A stretch of 8,803 bases of DNA from Desulfobulbaceae bacterium. GTDB taxonomy: Bacteria; Desulfobacterota; Desulfobulbia; Desulfobulbales; Desulfocapsaceae. Under the pieces are notes generated by a model. It had not been told where the DNA came from. It ran no database searches and saw only the letters and a program-made list of their open reading frames with translations. The translations under genes were made by a program, and so were the position numbers. The DNA is taken from NCBI GenBank assembly GCA_030632405.1, contig DAOVUU010000069.1:1-8803 (forward strand). Reading direction: 5' to 3'. Below, piece by piece: positions 1 to 5,948 of this stretch; the first letter of the stretch is position 1, and each line of letters begins with the position of its first letter.

Positions 1-1284
1 CAAAAATTTGCAGATATCATTGAACAGGAGGGACGTGTCATTGATCTTGAAGTTATATTTAAAAAAAAGGACGGCACCCCTATGCCTGCACTTTTAACCG
101 GACATGGACGCTATGATCAGCAGGGGAATGTAATAGGCTACGAAGGGATCAATGTAGATCAGACCCAGAGAAAGCAGATGGAAAGGGAGATCCGGGAAAC
201 AAATGATTTTTTAAACAATATTATCCATAATTCACCCAATGCTATTATGGCAGCAGATATGAAGGGAACAATTCTCCTCTGGAATCGGTCTGCCGAAGAG
301 ATCCTCGGATACAAAACAAAAGACGTTGTGGGCAAGCTCAATATTACGAAAGTATATCCGGAAGGTATGGCTAAAAAAGTAATGGAAAAGCTCCGAACGA
401 GTGAAAACGGTCGTCAAGGCCATCTTAAGTTTTACCCTGTGGTTTTTGTCAAACAGGATGGAAAAATTGCCGAAGGTAACCTCTCCGCATCCATTGTTTA
501 TGACGAAAACCACAATGAAATTGCCACCGTTGGAATTTTTATGGATTTAAAAGAAAGACTGGAGATGGAACGGCGGCTGAAAACGACCCAGGAACAGTTG
601 CTTCAGTCGGAAAAGCTCGCGGCAATGGGCCGTCTTACCTCACAAATTGCCCATGAACTGAATAATCCGCTATATGGTATAATGAATACACTTGAGCTGA
701 TGAAAACAGAGATATCTCCGGACAACAGTCGAAGAAAAATATTGGATATGGCACTTTCTGAAACTGTCCGGCTCAGCGATTTGCTCCGTAAAATGCTGAC
801 CTTTTCAAAACCCGACCAGAAAGAAAAACAACCTGTTGACATCAATACCATTCTTGACGAAATCCTTCTATTGCATGAGAAGCAGTTCCGAGAAAACAGT
901 ATTATTATTTCAATGGATTTATCCGATAGATTGGACCTGGTTTATGCATCAAAAAATCAATTGAGGCAGGTTTTTCTAAATATCTTTCATAATGCCAGGG
1001 ACGCTATGGTGGATGGCGGAACCTTGACCGTAAAGACAAGCACCGAAGATGAAGAGATTGTTGTCGAAATATCAGACACAGGCATCGGAATTAAAAAAGA
1101 TAATATACATAAAATATTCGATGCATTTTTTACCACAAAAAGCAGTGTGAAGGGCGTTGGACTTGGTCTGTCTGTTTGTTATGGTTTTATCATTGAGCAT
1201 GGCGGAGATATTAAGGTGAAAAGTGAGGAGGGTATCGGTACGAATTTCATAATCACACTGCCTGTCCACAGTCACCCCCGGTAA
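1..1284 (+). CDS. PAS-domain sensor histidine kinase, 5' end cut off by window edge
   Basis: The frame is open from base 1, so the protein begins outside the window; 427 C-terminal residues are visible and the ATG at 82 is internal. Residues below count from the window edge. The first ~55 look like the end of a PAS/PAC domain (GNVIGYEGINVD). A second PAS domain spans about 65-185 (NSPNAIMAADMKG, LLWNRSAEEILGY) and is followed by a short coiled linker. The HisKA dimerisation segment holds the H-box IAHELNNPL, with the phospho-accepting His at about 218. The HATPase_c domain shows an N-box (NIFHNARDAM), G1 (DTGIGI), F-box (FDAFFTTK) and G2 (GVGLGLSV). It should autophosphorylate on His and pass the phosphate to a response regulator. 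No transmembrane segment and no receiver domain are visible, and no response-regulator gene follows, so its partner and signal are unknown. The kinase assignment is firm. Confidence 0.96.
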   Translation, partial: QKFADIIEQEGRVIDLEVIFKKKDGTPMPALLTGHGRYDQQGNVIGYEGINVDQTQRKQMEREIRETNDFLNNIIHNSPNAIMAADMKGTILLWNRSAEEILGYKTKDVVGKLNITKVYPEGMAKKVMEKLRTSENGRQGHLKFYPVVFVKQDGKIAEGNLSASIVYDENHNEIATVGIFMDLKERLEMERRLKTTQEQLLQSEKLAAMGRLTSQIAHELNNPLYGIMNTLELMKTEISPDNSRRKILDMALSETVRLSDLLRKMLTFSKPDQKEKQPVDINTILDEILLLHEKQFRENSIIISMDLSDRLDLVYASKNQLRQVFLNIFHNARDAMVDGGTLTVKTSTEDEEIVVEISDTGIGIKKDNIHKIFDAFFTTKSSVKGVGLGLSVCYGFIIEHGGDIKVKSEEGIGTNFIITLPVHSHPR

Positions 1285-1406
1285 ATTAGCCTTCCCTTCC
1301 ACAGTTCCTTGATGTCCACACTTATCTAGGTACGTTTGACTATGATATAGAAGCCTTGCAGGCTGTTCATGGCAGGATTCAGTACAATATACCTCGAAAC
1401 AACTGA

Positions 1407-1468
1407 AAAGAATCTCCCTTTAATTTCGACCCAAAGTGCCTACATTAAAGGGAGGTTCTTTCATTTTT
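1407..1468 (+). terminator. Terminator-like hairpin directly ahead of the dehydrogenase RBS
   Basis: AAAGAATCTCCCTTTAAT (1407-1424) pairs with ATTAAAGGGAGGTTCTTT (1444-1461): 18 pairs including one G-T, around a 19-nt loop. CATTTTT follows at 1462-1468. The Shine-Dalgarno AGGAGG (1471-1476) of the next gene begins three bases later. It may end the upstream kinase transcript, or act as a leader attenuator of the dehydrogenase. The position favours a role in regulating the downstream gene, but no leader peptide or antiterminator arm was identified. Confidence 0.6.
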
Positions 1469-1481
1469 AGAGGAGGAAATA

Positions 1482-3116
1482 ATGGAAAACGGATTCTTCA
1501 CCATCCCATCCCCACAAAATGAGGCTATACTCGGCTATGCACCAGGCTCTAAGGAACGAGTAGATTTGCAGGCTGAACTTGTGCGCCAACAAGACATCTG
1601 TCTGGACATACCACTATTAATAGGTGGAAAAGAAATTTGGACAGACCATACCGGCCAGAGTATCTGCCCCCATGATCACCATCACATTCTAGCTGAGTTC
1701 AGCCAGGCAACCAGTCGGGAAACTGGTCAAGCCATCAGCGCCGCTCTGGAAGCCAAGCCGGCATGGGAGGCAATGTCCTGGCATGAGCGGGCAGCCATTT
1801 TCCTGAAAGCAGCAGATTTAATTTCCAGCAAATATCGCTTCACTCTCAACGCAGCGACCATGCTCAATCAGTCCAAAAACGTTTATCAGGCAGAAATTGA
1901 CTCTGCCTGCGAGCTGGTAGATTTCCTCCGGTTCAACGTCAGCCACATGGGAAAAATCTACTCTGAACAACCTTCTGAACACGCATCCGGCACTTGGAAC
2001 CGTATCGACTACCGTCCTCTGGAAGGATTTATTTTTGCGGTCACCCCTTTTAACTTCACAGCTATCGCTGGAAATCTACCCACATCGGCGGCCATGATGG
2101 GCAATGTGGTGCTGTGGAAACCTGCCTCCACTTCGGTTCTGAGTTCCTGGTACGTCATGCAGGTTCTGCGGGAAGCTGGTCTACCCGACGGTGTGATCAA
2201 CTTCGTTCCCGGCCCAGGCAGTAAGATTGGTCCTACAATTCTTGCAAACGAACATTTAGCAGGTATCCACTTTACAGGTTCAACCCGGGTTTTCAAACAG
2301 TTGTGGCGAAGTGTCGCTCAAAATATCGATTGCTACCGTACTTACCCCCGTATCGTTGGCGAAACCGGAGGTAAAGACTTTGTTTTTGTCCATTCCTCGG
2401 CAGGGATCCGCTCGACCGCTGTTGCCCTTGCCCGCGGAGCTTTTGAATATCAGGGACAGAAATGTTCAGCGGCTTCAAGAGCATATATACCCCGATCACT
2501 GTGGCCGGCCATACGTATTGCATTAAATGATATCCTGTCTAATATCAATATTGAAACCGGTGATCCTGCAGATTTTAAATTTTATAATTCGGTTATAAAC
2601 GAAGCAGCCTTTGACAAAGCCATGAGCTATATCAAACAGGCCCGATCCGACAATGAGGCTCTTATCGAATTCGGTGGCAGAGGCGATAAAACCGCAGGTT
2701 ATTTTATTGAACCCACAGTTATCGTAACAGAGACTCCTCACTATCAGACAATGGAGGAGGAAATATTTGCTCCGATTTTAACACTTTTCATCTATGATGA
2801 TAACAAATTCGAGGAAACCCTGGAACTGTGTGATAAAACATCACCTTATGGCCTGACCGGTGCAGTTCTGGCCACCGACAGACAGGTTATACATACAGTC
2901 ACAACCAGACTACGTCATGCAGCCGGAAATTTTTATATAAATGACAAGCCCAGCGGTGCAGTGGTCGGCCAGCAACCATTCGGAGGTGCGCGAAATTCCG
3001 GCACCAACGATAAGGCAGGCTCCTACCTCAATCTGCTGCGATGGACAAGTCCCCGGACTATTAAAGAAACATTTTCTCCGCCTGAAGAGTATGACTATCC
3101 CTTTATGCAACGCTGA
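1482..3116 (+). CDS. pruA: 1-pyrroline-5-carboxylate dehydrogenase (L-glutamate gamma-semialdehyde dehydrogenase), ALDH4 type
   Basis: Complete 544-aa aldehyde dehydrogenase. It oxidises L-glutamate gamma-semialdehyde, in equilibrium with pyrroline-5-carboxylate, to glutamate with NAD+. This is the last step of proline and of arginine/ornithine breakdown, in the cytoplasm. Visible family marks are TPFNFTAIAGNLP with oxyanion Asn191, the Rossmann motif FTGST (264-268), the general base Glu294 in GETGGKDF, the nucleophile Cys328 in YQGQKCSAASR, the cofactor-binding Glu427 in EEEIFAP, and PFGGARNSGTNDKAG near the C-terminus. The length and the EGFIFAVTPFNFTA block match the ALDH4A1/PruA family rather than generic ALDHs. 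The start is fixed by AGGAGG at 1471-1476, five bases before the ATG. No proline dehydrogenase gene lies beside it in this window. The hairpin at 1407-1461 sits between any upstream promoter and the RBS. The symbol follows the family; rocA is used for the equivalent gene in Firmicutes. Confidence 0.95.
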   Translation: MENGFFTIPSPQNEAILGYAPGSKERVDLQAELVRQQDICLDIPLLIGGKEIWTDHTGQSICPHDHHHILAEFSQATSRETGQAISAALEAKPAWEAMSWHERAAIFLKAADLISSKYRFTLNAATMLNQSKNVYQAEIDSACELVDFLRFNVSHMGKIYSEQPSEHASGTWNRIDYRPLEGFIFAVTPFNFTAIAGNLPTSAAMMGNVVLWKPASTSVLSSWYVMQVLREAGLPDGVINFVPGPGSKIGPTILANEHLAGIHFTGSTRVFKQLWRSVAQNIDCYRTYPRIVGETGGKDFVFVHSSAGIRSTAVALARGAFEYQGQKCSAASRAYIPRSLWPAIRIALNDILSNINIETGDPADFKFYNSVINEAAFDKAMSYIKQARSDNEALIEFGGRGDKTAGYFIEPTVIVTETPHYQTMEEEIFAPILTLFIYDDNKFEETLELCDKTSPYGLTGAVLATDRQVIHTVTTRLRHAAGNFYINDKPSGAVVGQQPFGGARNSGTNDKAGSYLNLLRWTSPRTIKETFSPPEEYDYPFMQR

Positions 3117-3193
3117 AAACACCGATGAGCAGCTTAGGACTAAAATTACAACCAAAAACGATATAAATGAATGGATCGGTGAATACTCCCGCA

Positions 3194-3391
3194 TCAACCT
3201 CCTTGCTGCTCACTCAACAATACAAAATCAGCCCACTCGCTTTGCTCTACTGAATCCGCAGCTTGTCGTAAGCATGCGGCAAGCCCATCCAGTTTGTTAT
3301 GGTCAAATTTACATATAAGTTGTTGGCCAATCTGCACTCGATACACGCATTCTTTCCGCATATGAACATCGTCTTTTATTATTTTTATCAT
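3194..3391 (-). CDS. Small hypothetical protein (65 aa), possibly coupled to the tiny ORF upstream
   Basis: This 65-codon minus-strand frame starts with ATG at 3391 and ends in TGA. It has a lysine-rich N-terminus (IKIIKDDVHMRKE), a VYRVQIGQQLICKFD strand-like segment with one Cys, and an amphipathic stretch (LDGLAACLRQAADSVEQ). Two cysteines are present. I recognise no family. The ATG overlaps the stop of the preceding 28-codon ORF (ATGA), an arrangement typical of translational coupling, which could compensate for the weak Shine-Dalgarno. An overlapping plus-strand frame runs off the end of the dehydrogenase gene, so chance cannot be excluded. Treat as tentative. Confidence 0.35.
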   Translation of the reverse strand: MIKIIKDDVHMRKECVYRVQIGQQLICKFDHNKLDGLAACLRQAADSVEQSEWADFVLLSEQQGG

Positions 3392-3474
3392 AACAAAGGC
3401 CTAATTATCTCATCCTGCGTTTCAGATTTGCCTTCATCTGCTCCAACGGTATAACCACATTTGCACTCCAACAT
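3388..3474 (-). CDS. Tiny ORF (28 aa) with a CxCG motif
   Basis: ATG at 3474 opens 28 codons ending in TGA at 3390-3388. The product starts MLECKCGYTVGADEG, with a CxCG pair of the kind seen in half a zinc ribbon, and has an acidic, charged tail. Its stop overlaps the ATG of the 65-aa ORF by ATGA. No good Shine-Dalgarno is visible (CAGCAGAT before the ATG), so start and expression are uncertain. A promoter-like TTGTAC/TATACT pair with a palindrome in the spacer lies about 60 bases upstream. It could be a small regulatory or leader peptide, or the broken front of a longer zinc-ribbon protein. No function is assigned. Confidence 0.3.
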   Translation of the reverse strand: MLECKCGYTVGADEGKSETQDEIIRPLL

Positions 3475-3538
3475 ATCTGCTGCTGATCAATCTATGCATC
3501 GTCGTTTTTTCTATTCTCGAAAACATGTCGTATAGTAT

Positions 3539-3558
3539 ATAATGTCCCGGGACATTAT
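3539..3558. promoter_or_regulatory. Perfect 20-bp palindrome, probable operator
   Basis: The half-site ATAATGTCCC is followed at once by its exact reverse complement GGGACATTAT. On the minus strand the palindrome fills the space between a -35-like TTGTAC (3565-3560) and a -10-like TATACT (3539-3534), a 20-base spacer, aimed at the tiny ORFs that start at 3474. On the plus strand, TATAAT (3538-3543) overlaps its left arm. A perfect GC-cored palindrome inside a promoter usually binds a dimeric regulator. The long spacer recalls MerR-type promoters, but the binding protein is unknown and none is encoded nearby. Confidence 0.55.
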
Positions 3559-3610
3559 CGTACAATTGTAAAAGAAAAGCCTAGAAACAGAGGTGGTTGT
3601 TCAAAATAAA

Positions 3611-3788
3611 AAAGTCTCGGTTGTTCCTAACACCGTAACAACGGTAAGCAAGACGGCATAAGTACCTTGGTGGTGAATTTTATGTTCATAATTTTAAAAC
3701 CCCTTTCCGTTTCGAAGTCTTCGCTTATCTGTTGTTTTTTATGACAGACTTTCAGGAGTAAGGTAATAAAAAGAACAACCGGGACTTT
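3611..3788. repeat. 178-bp segment bounded by 16-bp inverted repeats
   Basis: AAAGTCTCGGTTGTTC (3611-3626) is repeated inverted as GAACAACCGGGACTTT (3773-3788), with one mismatch in 16. Both arms are flanked by A-rich DNA, but no clear target-site duplication is visible. The interior has no convincing gene. It holds smaller dyads, ACCGT-AACA-ACGGT (3632-3645) and CGAAG-T-CTTCG (3713-3723). It could be a short non-autonomous transposable element, the leftover ends of a deleted insertion sequence, or a structured RNA. The segment lies just past the stop of the 62-aa gene, within about 30 bases. Confidence 0.45.
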
Positions 3789-3819
3789 GAAAATGTTACC
3801 AGTATAGCAGTTTTTAATT

Positions 3820-4008
3820 TTACCAGTTATCTCCCAAAACTGTATTTAAATTCAGACAGGTTTTCTTTTCTCCTTCTGTCAAATTTTCTTTACTCTTGAT
3901 TGTTCCACTTCGGTCATTGGCATAGCAGGCGTACTGTTTCCCATCTTTGTCTTTGACCCACACCATCTTTTTATATTCACCCGAAATTATTTCACCTCTC
4001 ATACTCAT
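3820..4008 (-). CDS. Small hypothetical protein (62 aa)
   Basis: The ATG at 4008 is chosen over the upstream in-frame ATG at 4065, because GGGAG lies six bases ahead of it on the minus strand (GGGAGAATATC-ATG). The product starts MSMRGEIISGEYKKMVWVKD and has alternating charged and hydrophobic strands (MVWVKDKDGKQYACYAND), which suggests a small all-beta fold such as an SH3- or OB-like barrel. A short helix follows (SKENLTEGEKKTCLNL). Cysteines are at 28 and 51. The clean RBS and protein-like composition make it a likely real gene. I do not recognise a named family. It lies downstream of the 84-aa gene on the same strand, but a terminator at 4160-4193 separates them, so it is probably transcribed from its own promoter. 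Confidence 0.65.
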   Translation of the reverse strand: MSMRGEIISGEYKKMVWVKDKDGKQYACYANDRSGTIKSKENLTEGEKKTCLNLNTVLGDNW

Positions 4009-4159
4009 GATATTCTCCCTATGTATTAGTAAATCCACATTTAGCAGTATTATCGAGAAATGCACTCATCCTGTCATGGCTTTTTCAATGATCATCCTAT
4101 CCATCTAGTCGCCATATTGTACACAATAATGATGTTGTTCGATGTTTCAACGGTAATTG

Positions 4160-4193
4160 AAAAAATCGAATAACAGCACTTGCTGCAGTTATT
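4160..4193 (-). terminator. Rho-independent terminator of the 84-aa gene
   Basis: On the minus strand AATAA-[CTG bulge]-CAGC pairs with GCTG-TTATT around an AAGT loop, followed by CGATTTTTTC (the T run is the complement of 4160-4165). It begins about 40 bases after the stop codon at 4233, as expected for an intrinsic terminator. The stem is short and AT-rich at its base, so strength is uncertain. Confidence 0.6.
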
Positions 4194-4232
4194 TCTTTAA
4201 TCTTATTTATAACTTTCATGTTAATTATGAGA

Positions 4233-4487
4233 TTAGAACTGTTTTCCTTCAATATTCTTCTGTAACTGTGCGATTTCGAGGCCCAGAGAAACACATTGTT
4301 TACCCTTCATGCATTGATCTGCATCCATCAATTCGAGAAAGTGCTTCAGGCTGTGGGTATTCTTTTCCAAGTGGACGACCCACATGTTATTCGAAGAATC
4401 TTGAATAACATCAATATCGATTCCACAGGCACCAATTTCTGGATAGAGGGTAGTTATTTTTTTACATAACTGATTCGCACTAAACAT
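4233..4487 (-). CDS. Small conserved-looking cysteine protein (84 aa), function unknown
   Basis: A strong Shine-Dalgarno (GGGAGG, then TAACGGCT before the ATG) supports the start at 4487. The product begins MFSANQLCKKITTLYPEIGACG and reads as helix, beta hairpin (IDIDVIQD / MWVVHLEKN), then helices (HSLKHFLELMDADQ; SLGLEIAQLQKNI). Cysteines are at 8, 21, 59 and 65. The CMKGKQC spacing near the C-terminus could serve metal binding or a disulfide, but no standard zinc or Fe-S motif fits. I recognise no named family; the overall pattern resembles short hypothetical proteins I associate with sulfate reducers, which is memory and not a search result. The gene has its own terminator (4160-4193). 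A MITE-like element lies about 60 bases upstream of its start. Overlapping frames on both strands are shadows. Confidence 0.78.
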   Translation of the reverse strand: MFSANQLCKKITTLYPEIGACGIDIDVIQDSSNNMWVVHLEKNTHSLKHFLELMDADQCMKGKQCVSLGLEIAQLQKNIEGKQF

Positions 4488-4504
4488 AGCCGTTACCTCC
4501 CATT

Positions 4505-4523
4505 GAAATTTCTAGAAAATTTC
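4505..4523. promoter_or_regulatory. Inverted repeat ahead of the 84-aa gene
   Basis: GAAATTT-CTAGA-AAATTTC is a 7-bp inverted repeat around a 5-base spacer. It lies 10 or so bases upstream of the GGGAGG Shine-Dalgarno of the 84-aa gene on the minus strand. It could be an operator or an RNA hairpin in the leader. AT-rich dyads of this size also arise by chance, so confidence is low. Confidence 0.3.
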
Positions 4524-4546
4524 TTTTTCCTAAATTTATTATTTAC

Positions 4547-4693
4547 CTAGGAGCTTGTCCGAGAATAAGCATTTTTTCTCAAATCGAGGTTTTTCTAAAA
4601 AATAATCACAACCATATAGTTGATATTGCGAGCATTATTTTTATGAAAATAACGAAGAGTTGGGGGAAAATGCATTCTCGGACAAGCTCCTAG
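4547..4693. mobile_element. MITE-like element with long terminal inverted repeats and possible CTAG duplication
   Basis: GAGCTTGTCCGAGAAT (4551-4566) opens the element and ATTCTCGGACAAGCTC (4674-4689) closes it as an exact inverted copy. The match continues inward through GCATTTT with a 2-base indel, giving arms of about 23-25 bp. CTAG stands at both outer edges (4547-4550, 4690-4693) and may be a 4-bp target duplication, though CTAG is itself palindromic. A 9-bp inner inverted repeat (AAAAATAAT 4598-4606 / ATTATTTTT 4634-4642) lies in the AT-rich core. There is no coding capacity, so a transposase encoded elsewhere would have to move it. It sits between the DsrC-like gene and the 84-aa gene and may supply a terminator to one or promoter parts to the other. 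Confidence 0.8.
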
Positions 4694-4737
4694 CATCTTT
4701 TACATCGGCTAAACCGTTCGAATTTTATTCATTAGAA

Positions 4738-5097
4738 TTAGTAAAATGGATTTGGAATATATTTCTTTTTATCGAAACTCGTGAAAAATATATTCGGCGG
4801 TTTAGGTAGTCCTGCAATCTTCCAGGCCTTCATCGGGTTAACAAATTCCCGTACCACACAGTCCTTGGAATGAGCACCTATTTTTTTACAGACGTTCCCC
4901 AAAATAGGGAAATTATGGTGTTTGAAATAATACTGTCGCATGAAATTGACTATTAACAACTTTCCACTATCGAGAGGTTTTATCCCTTCACGTTCTGCTA
5001 TTATCTTTGCAACTTCCTCATTCCATATTTCTTTCTCATCGAGAAACCCTTCATTATCAACAGCTATCCTTGTATTTCCATATTTTAATGTAACCAT
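4738..5097 (-). CDS. DsrC/TusE-family protein lacking both C-terminal functional cysteines
   Basis: The 119-aa product starts at the ATG at 5097, preceded by GGAGG and TCTAGC; the longer TTG start at 5121 has no such support. It shows the DsrC/TusE fold signature: an N-terminal strand followed by GFLDEKEIWNEEVAKIIAEREGI, then LLIVNFMRQYYFKHHNFP, and the C-terminal arm NPMKAWKIAGLPKPP. True DsrC carries trisulfide-forming cysteines in ...KxxCxIAGLPKPxGC. Here those positions are Trp92 and Ile103, so it cannot act as the sulfur carrier of dissimilatory sulfite reduction or of tRNA thiolation. Cysteines at 70 and 80 occur elsewhere in the chain. A 15-residue basic/aromatic tail (FTSFDKKKYIPNPFY) extends past the normal end. 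By precedent, cysteine-less DsrC paralogues are thought to be regulators; that role is inferred here. The MITE lies about 45 bases beyond its stop. Confidence 0.85.
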   Translation of the reverse strand: MVTLKYGNTRIAVDNEGFLDEKEIWNEEVAKIIAEREGIKPLDSGKLLIVNFMRQYYFKHHNFPILGNVCKKIGAHSKDCVVREFVNPMKAWKIAGLPKPPNIFFTSFDKKKYIPNPFY

Positions 5098-5122
5098 GCT
5101 AGACCTCCACACTTCTAACAAA

Positions 5123-5180
5123 AATTCTCTTAATCGATACTCATCAACACTCTTTCAAGAGCAGGATTCAATTCTCTTAA
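5123..5180. promoter_or_regulatory. Direct repeat pair upstream of the DsrC-like gene
   Basis: AATTCTCTTAA occurs at 5123-5133 and again at 5170-5180, 47 bases apart start to start, with CTCTT-TC-AAGAG between them. Both lie in the leader/promoter region of the minus-strand DsrC-like gene that starts at 5097. The spacing is between four and five helical turns. They may be binding sites of one regulator, but the region is AT-rich and no consensus is recognised. Confidence 0.25.
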
Positions 5181-5284
5181 ATTGCTGTGATAAAAATCCT
5201 GTATACCCCGGTTCGAGGGATCTTATTCTCCCTGCACTTTGTCAATAAAACGATTTCTTGTCATCTCAGCATCAAGTTTCAGAG

Positions 5285-5326
5285 TAACTGAACACACCGT
5301 AAAACATAAAAATGTGTGTTCAGTTA
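5285..5326 (-). terminator. Long hairpin after the superoxide dismutase gene
   Basis: TAACTGAACACAC (5285-5297) and GTGTGTTCAGTTA (5314-5326) form a perfect 13-bp stem around a 16-base loop, starting 16 bases past the SOD stop codon. There is no T run on the minus-strand side, so it is not a textbook intrinsic terminator. It may stabilise the 3' end of the mRNA, terminate weakly, or be a protein-binding dyad. Confidence 0.5.
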
Positions 5327-5342
5327 TTGTAGTCAGTCTCTG

Positions 5343-5948
5343 TCAGCTAATAGCAGCACTGTAATGATCATTCACCTTGTCCCAATTGATTACATTGTAG
5401 AATGCCTCGACATAGTCAGGTCGTCTATTCTGGTAGAGTAGATAATAGGCATGCTCCCAGACATCAATCCCCAGAACAGGTTTTTTGCCCAAAGCCAGGG
5501 GGTTGTCCTGATTTGGAGTGGAAAGAATTTCAAGTTCTCCTCCAGCAACGACAAGCCAGGCCCAGCCACTTCCAAAATGTTTTATGGCTGCGCTCGAAAA
5601 GGAGTCTTTGAAAGACTCAAAGCTCCCAAATTGTTTGTTTATTGCGTCCAGTACAGGACCTCCCGGTTCAATATCCCTTTTAAGGATAGGCCAGAAGAAA
5701 CTATGGTTTGCATGACCTCCTCCGTGATTTCTTACCACCGTTCTGATATCTTCAGGAACTTCATCCAAATGACTTACAAGCTGTTCCACGCTAAGCTCTG
5801 TAAGCTGAGCGTAACCACTTATTGCCGCATTGAGATTGGTGATATAAGCCTGATGATGTTTGGTGTGATGAATCTCCATTGTGCGCGCATCAATGAATGG
5901 TTCAAGCTCGCCATAGGAGTAGGATAGCTCTGGCAGTATATGTTCCAT
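5343..5948 (-). CDS. sodA: Superoxide dismutase, Fe/Mn family, Mn-type signature
   Basis: The complete 201-aa protein converts superoxide to oxygen and hydrogen peroxide in the cytoplasm. The N-terminal helical hairpin domain contains [13 protein letters not shown] and [10 protein letters not shown]. The C-terminal alpha/beta domain contains FGSGWAWL and the signature DVWEHAYY. By alignment with E. coli SodA the metal ligands are His27, His82, Asp162 and His166. Gly77 and Gln147 (in PNQDNP) occupy the second-sphere positions typical of manganese enzymes, so Mn or cambialistic use is more likely than strict Fe. There is no signal peptide. GAGGGA lies a few bases ahead of the ATG on the minus strand. 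It is not clearly in an operon: about 245 bases and a hairpin separate it from the DsrC-like gene downstream. In an anaerobic host it would serve survival under oxygen exposure. Confidence 0.96.
   Translation of the reverse strand: MEHILPELSYSYGELEPFIDARTMEIHHTKHHQAYITNLNAAISGYAQLTELSVEQLVSHLDEVPEDIRTVVRNHGGGHANHSFFWPILKRDIEPGGPVLDAINKQFGSFESFKDSFSSAAIKHFGSGWAWLVVAGGELEILSTPNQDNPLALGKKPVLGIDVWEHAYYLLYQNRRPDYVEAFYNVINWDKVNDHYSAAIS

Noticed and set aside
1287..1406. Short plus-strand open frame reading LDVHTYLGTFDYDIEALQAVHG to a TGA at 1404
   Set aside because: The composition is protein-like, but it has no start codon, begins after a stop at 1287 and matches no family I know; a gene remnant cannot be separated from chance.
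3120..3181. CACCGAT / ATCGGTG inverted repeat after the dehydrogenase stop, considered as its terminator
   Set aside because: The arms are only 7 bp, separated by 48 bases, with no T run after the second arm.
2941..3318. 125-codon plus-strand frame across the end of the dehydrogenase gene
   Set aside because: More than half lies inside the dehydrogenase coding sequence in another frame, and it has no RBS or family resemblance.
4097..4294. 65-codon minus-strand frame overlapping the end of the 84-aa gene
   Set aside because: It runs through the terminator at 4160-4193, overlaps a better-supported gene on the same strand, and has no RBS.
5205..5243. GGTTCGA inside CCCCGGTTCGAGGG, looking like a tRNA T-arm
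   Set aside because: The T stem cannot form five pairs, and no acceptor, D or anticodon arm precedes it.
5402..5927. Several plus-strand frames up to 158 codons opposite the superoxide dismutase gene
   Set aside because: They are antisense to a clearly identified, fully conserved enzyme and have no independent support.
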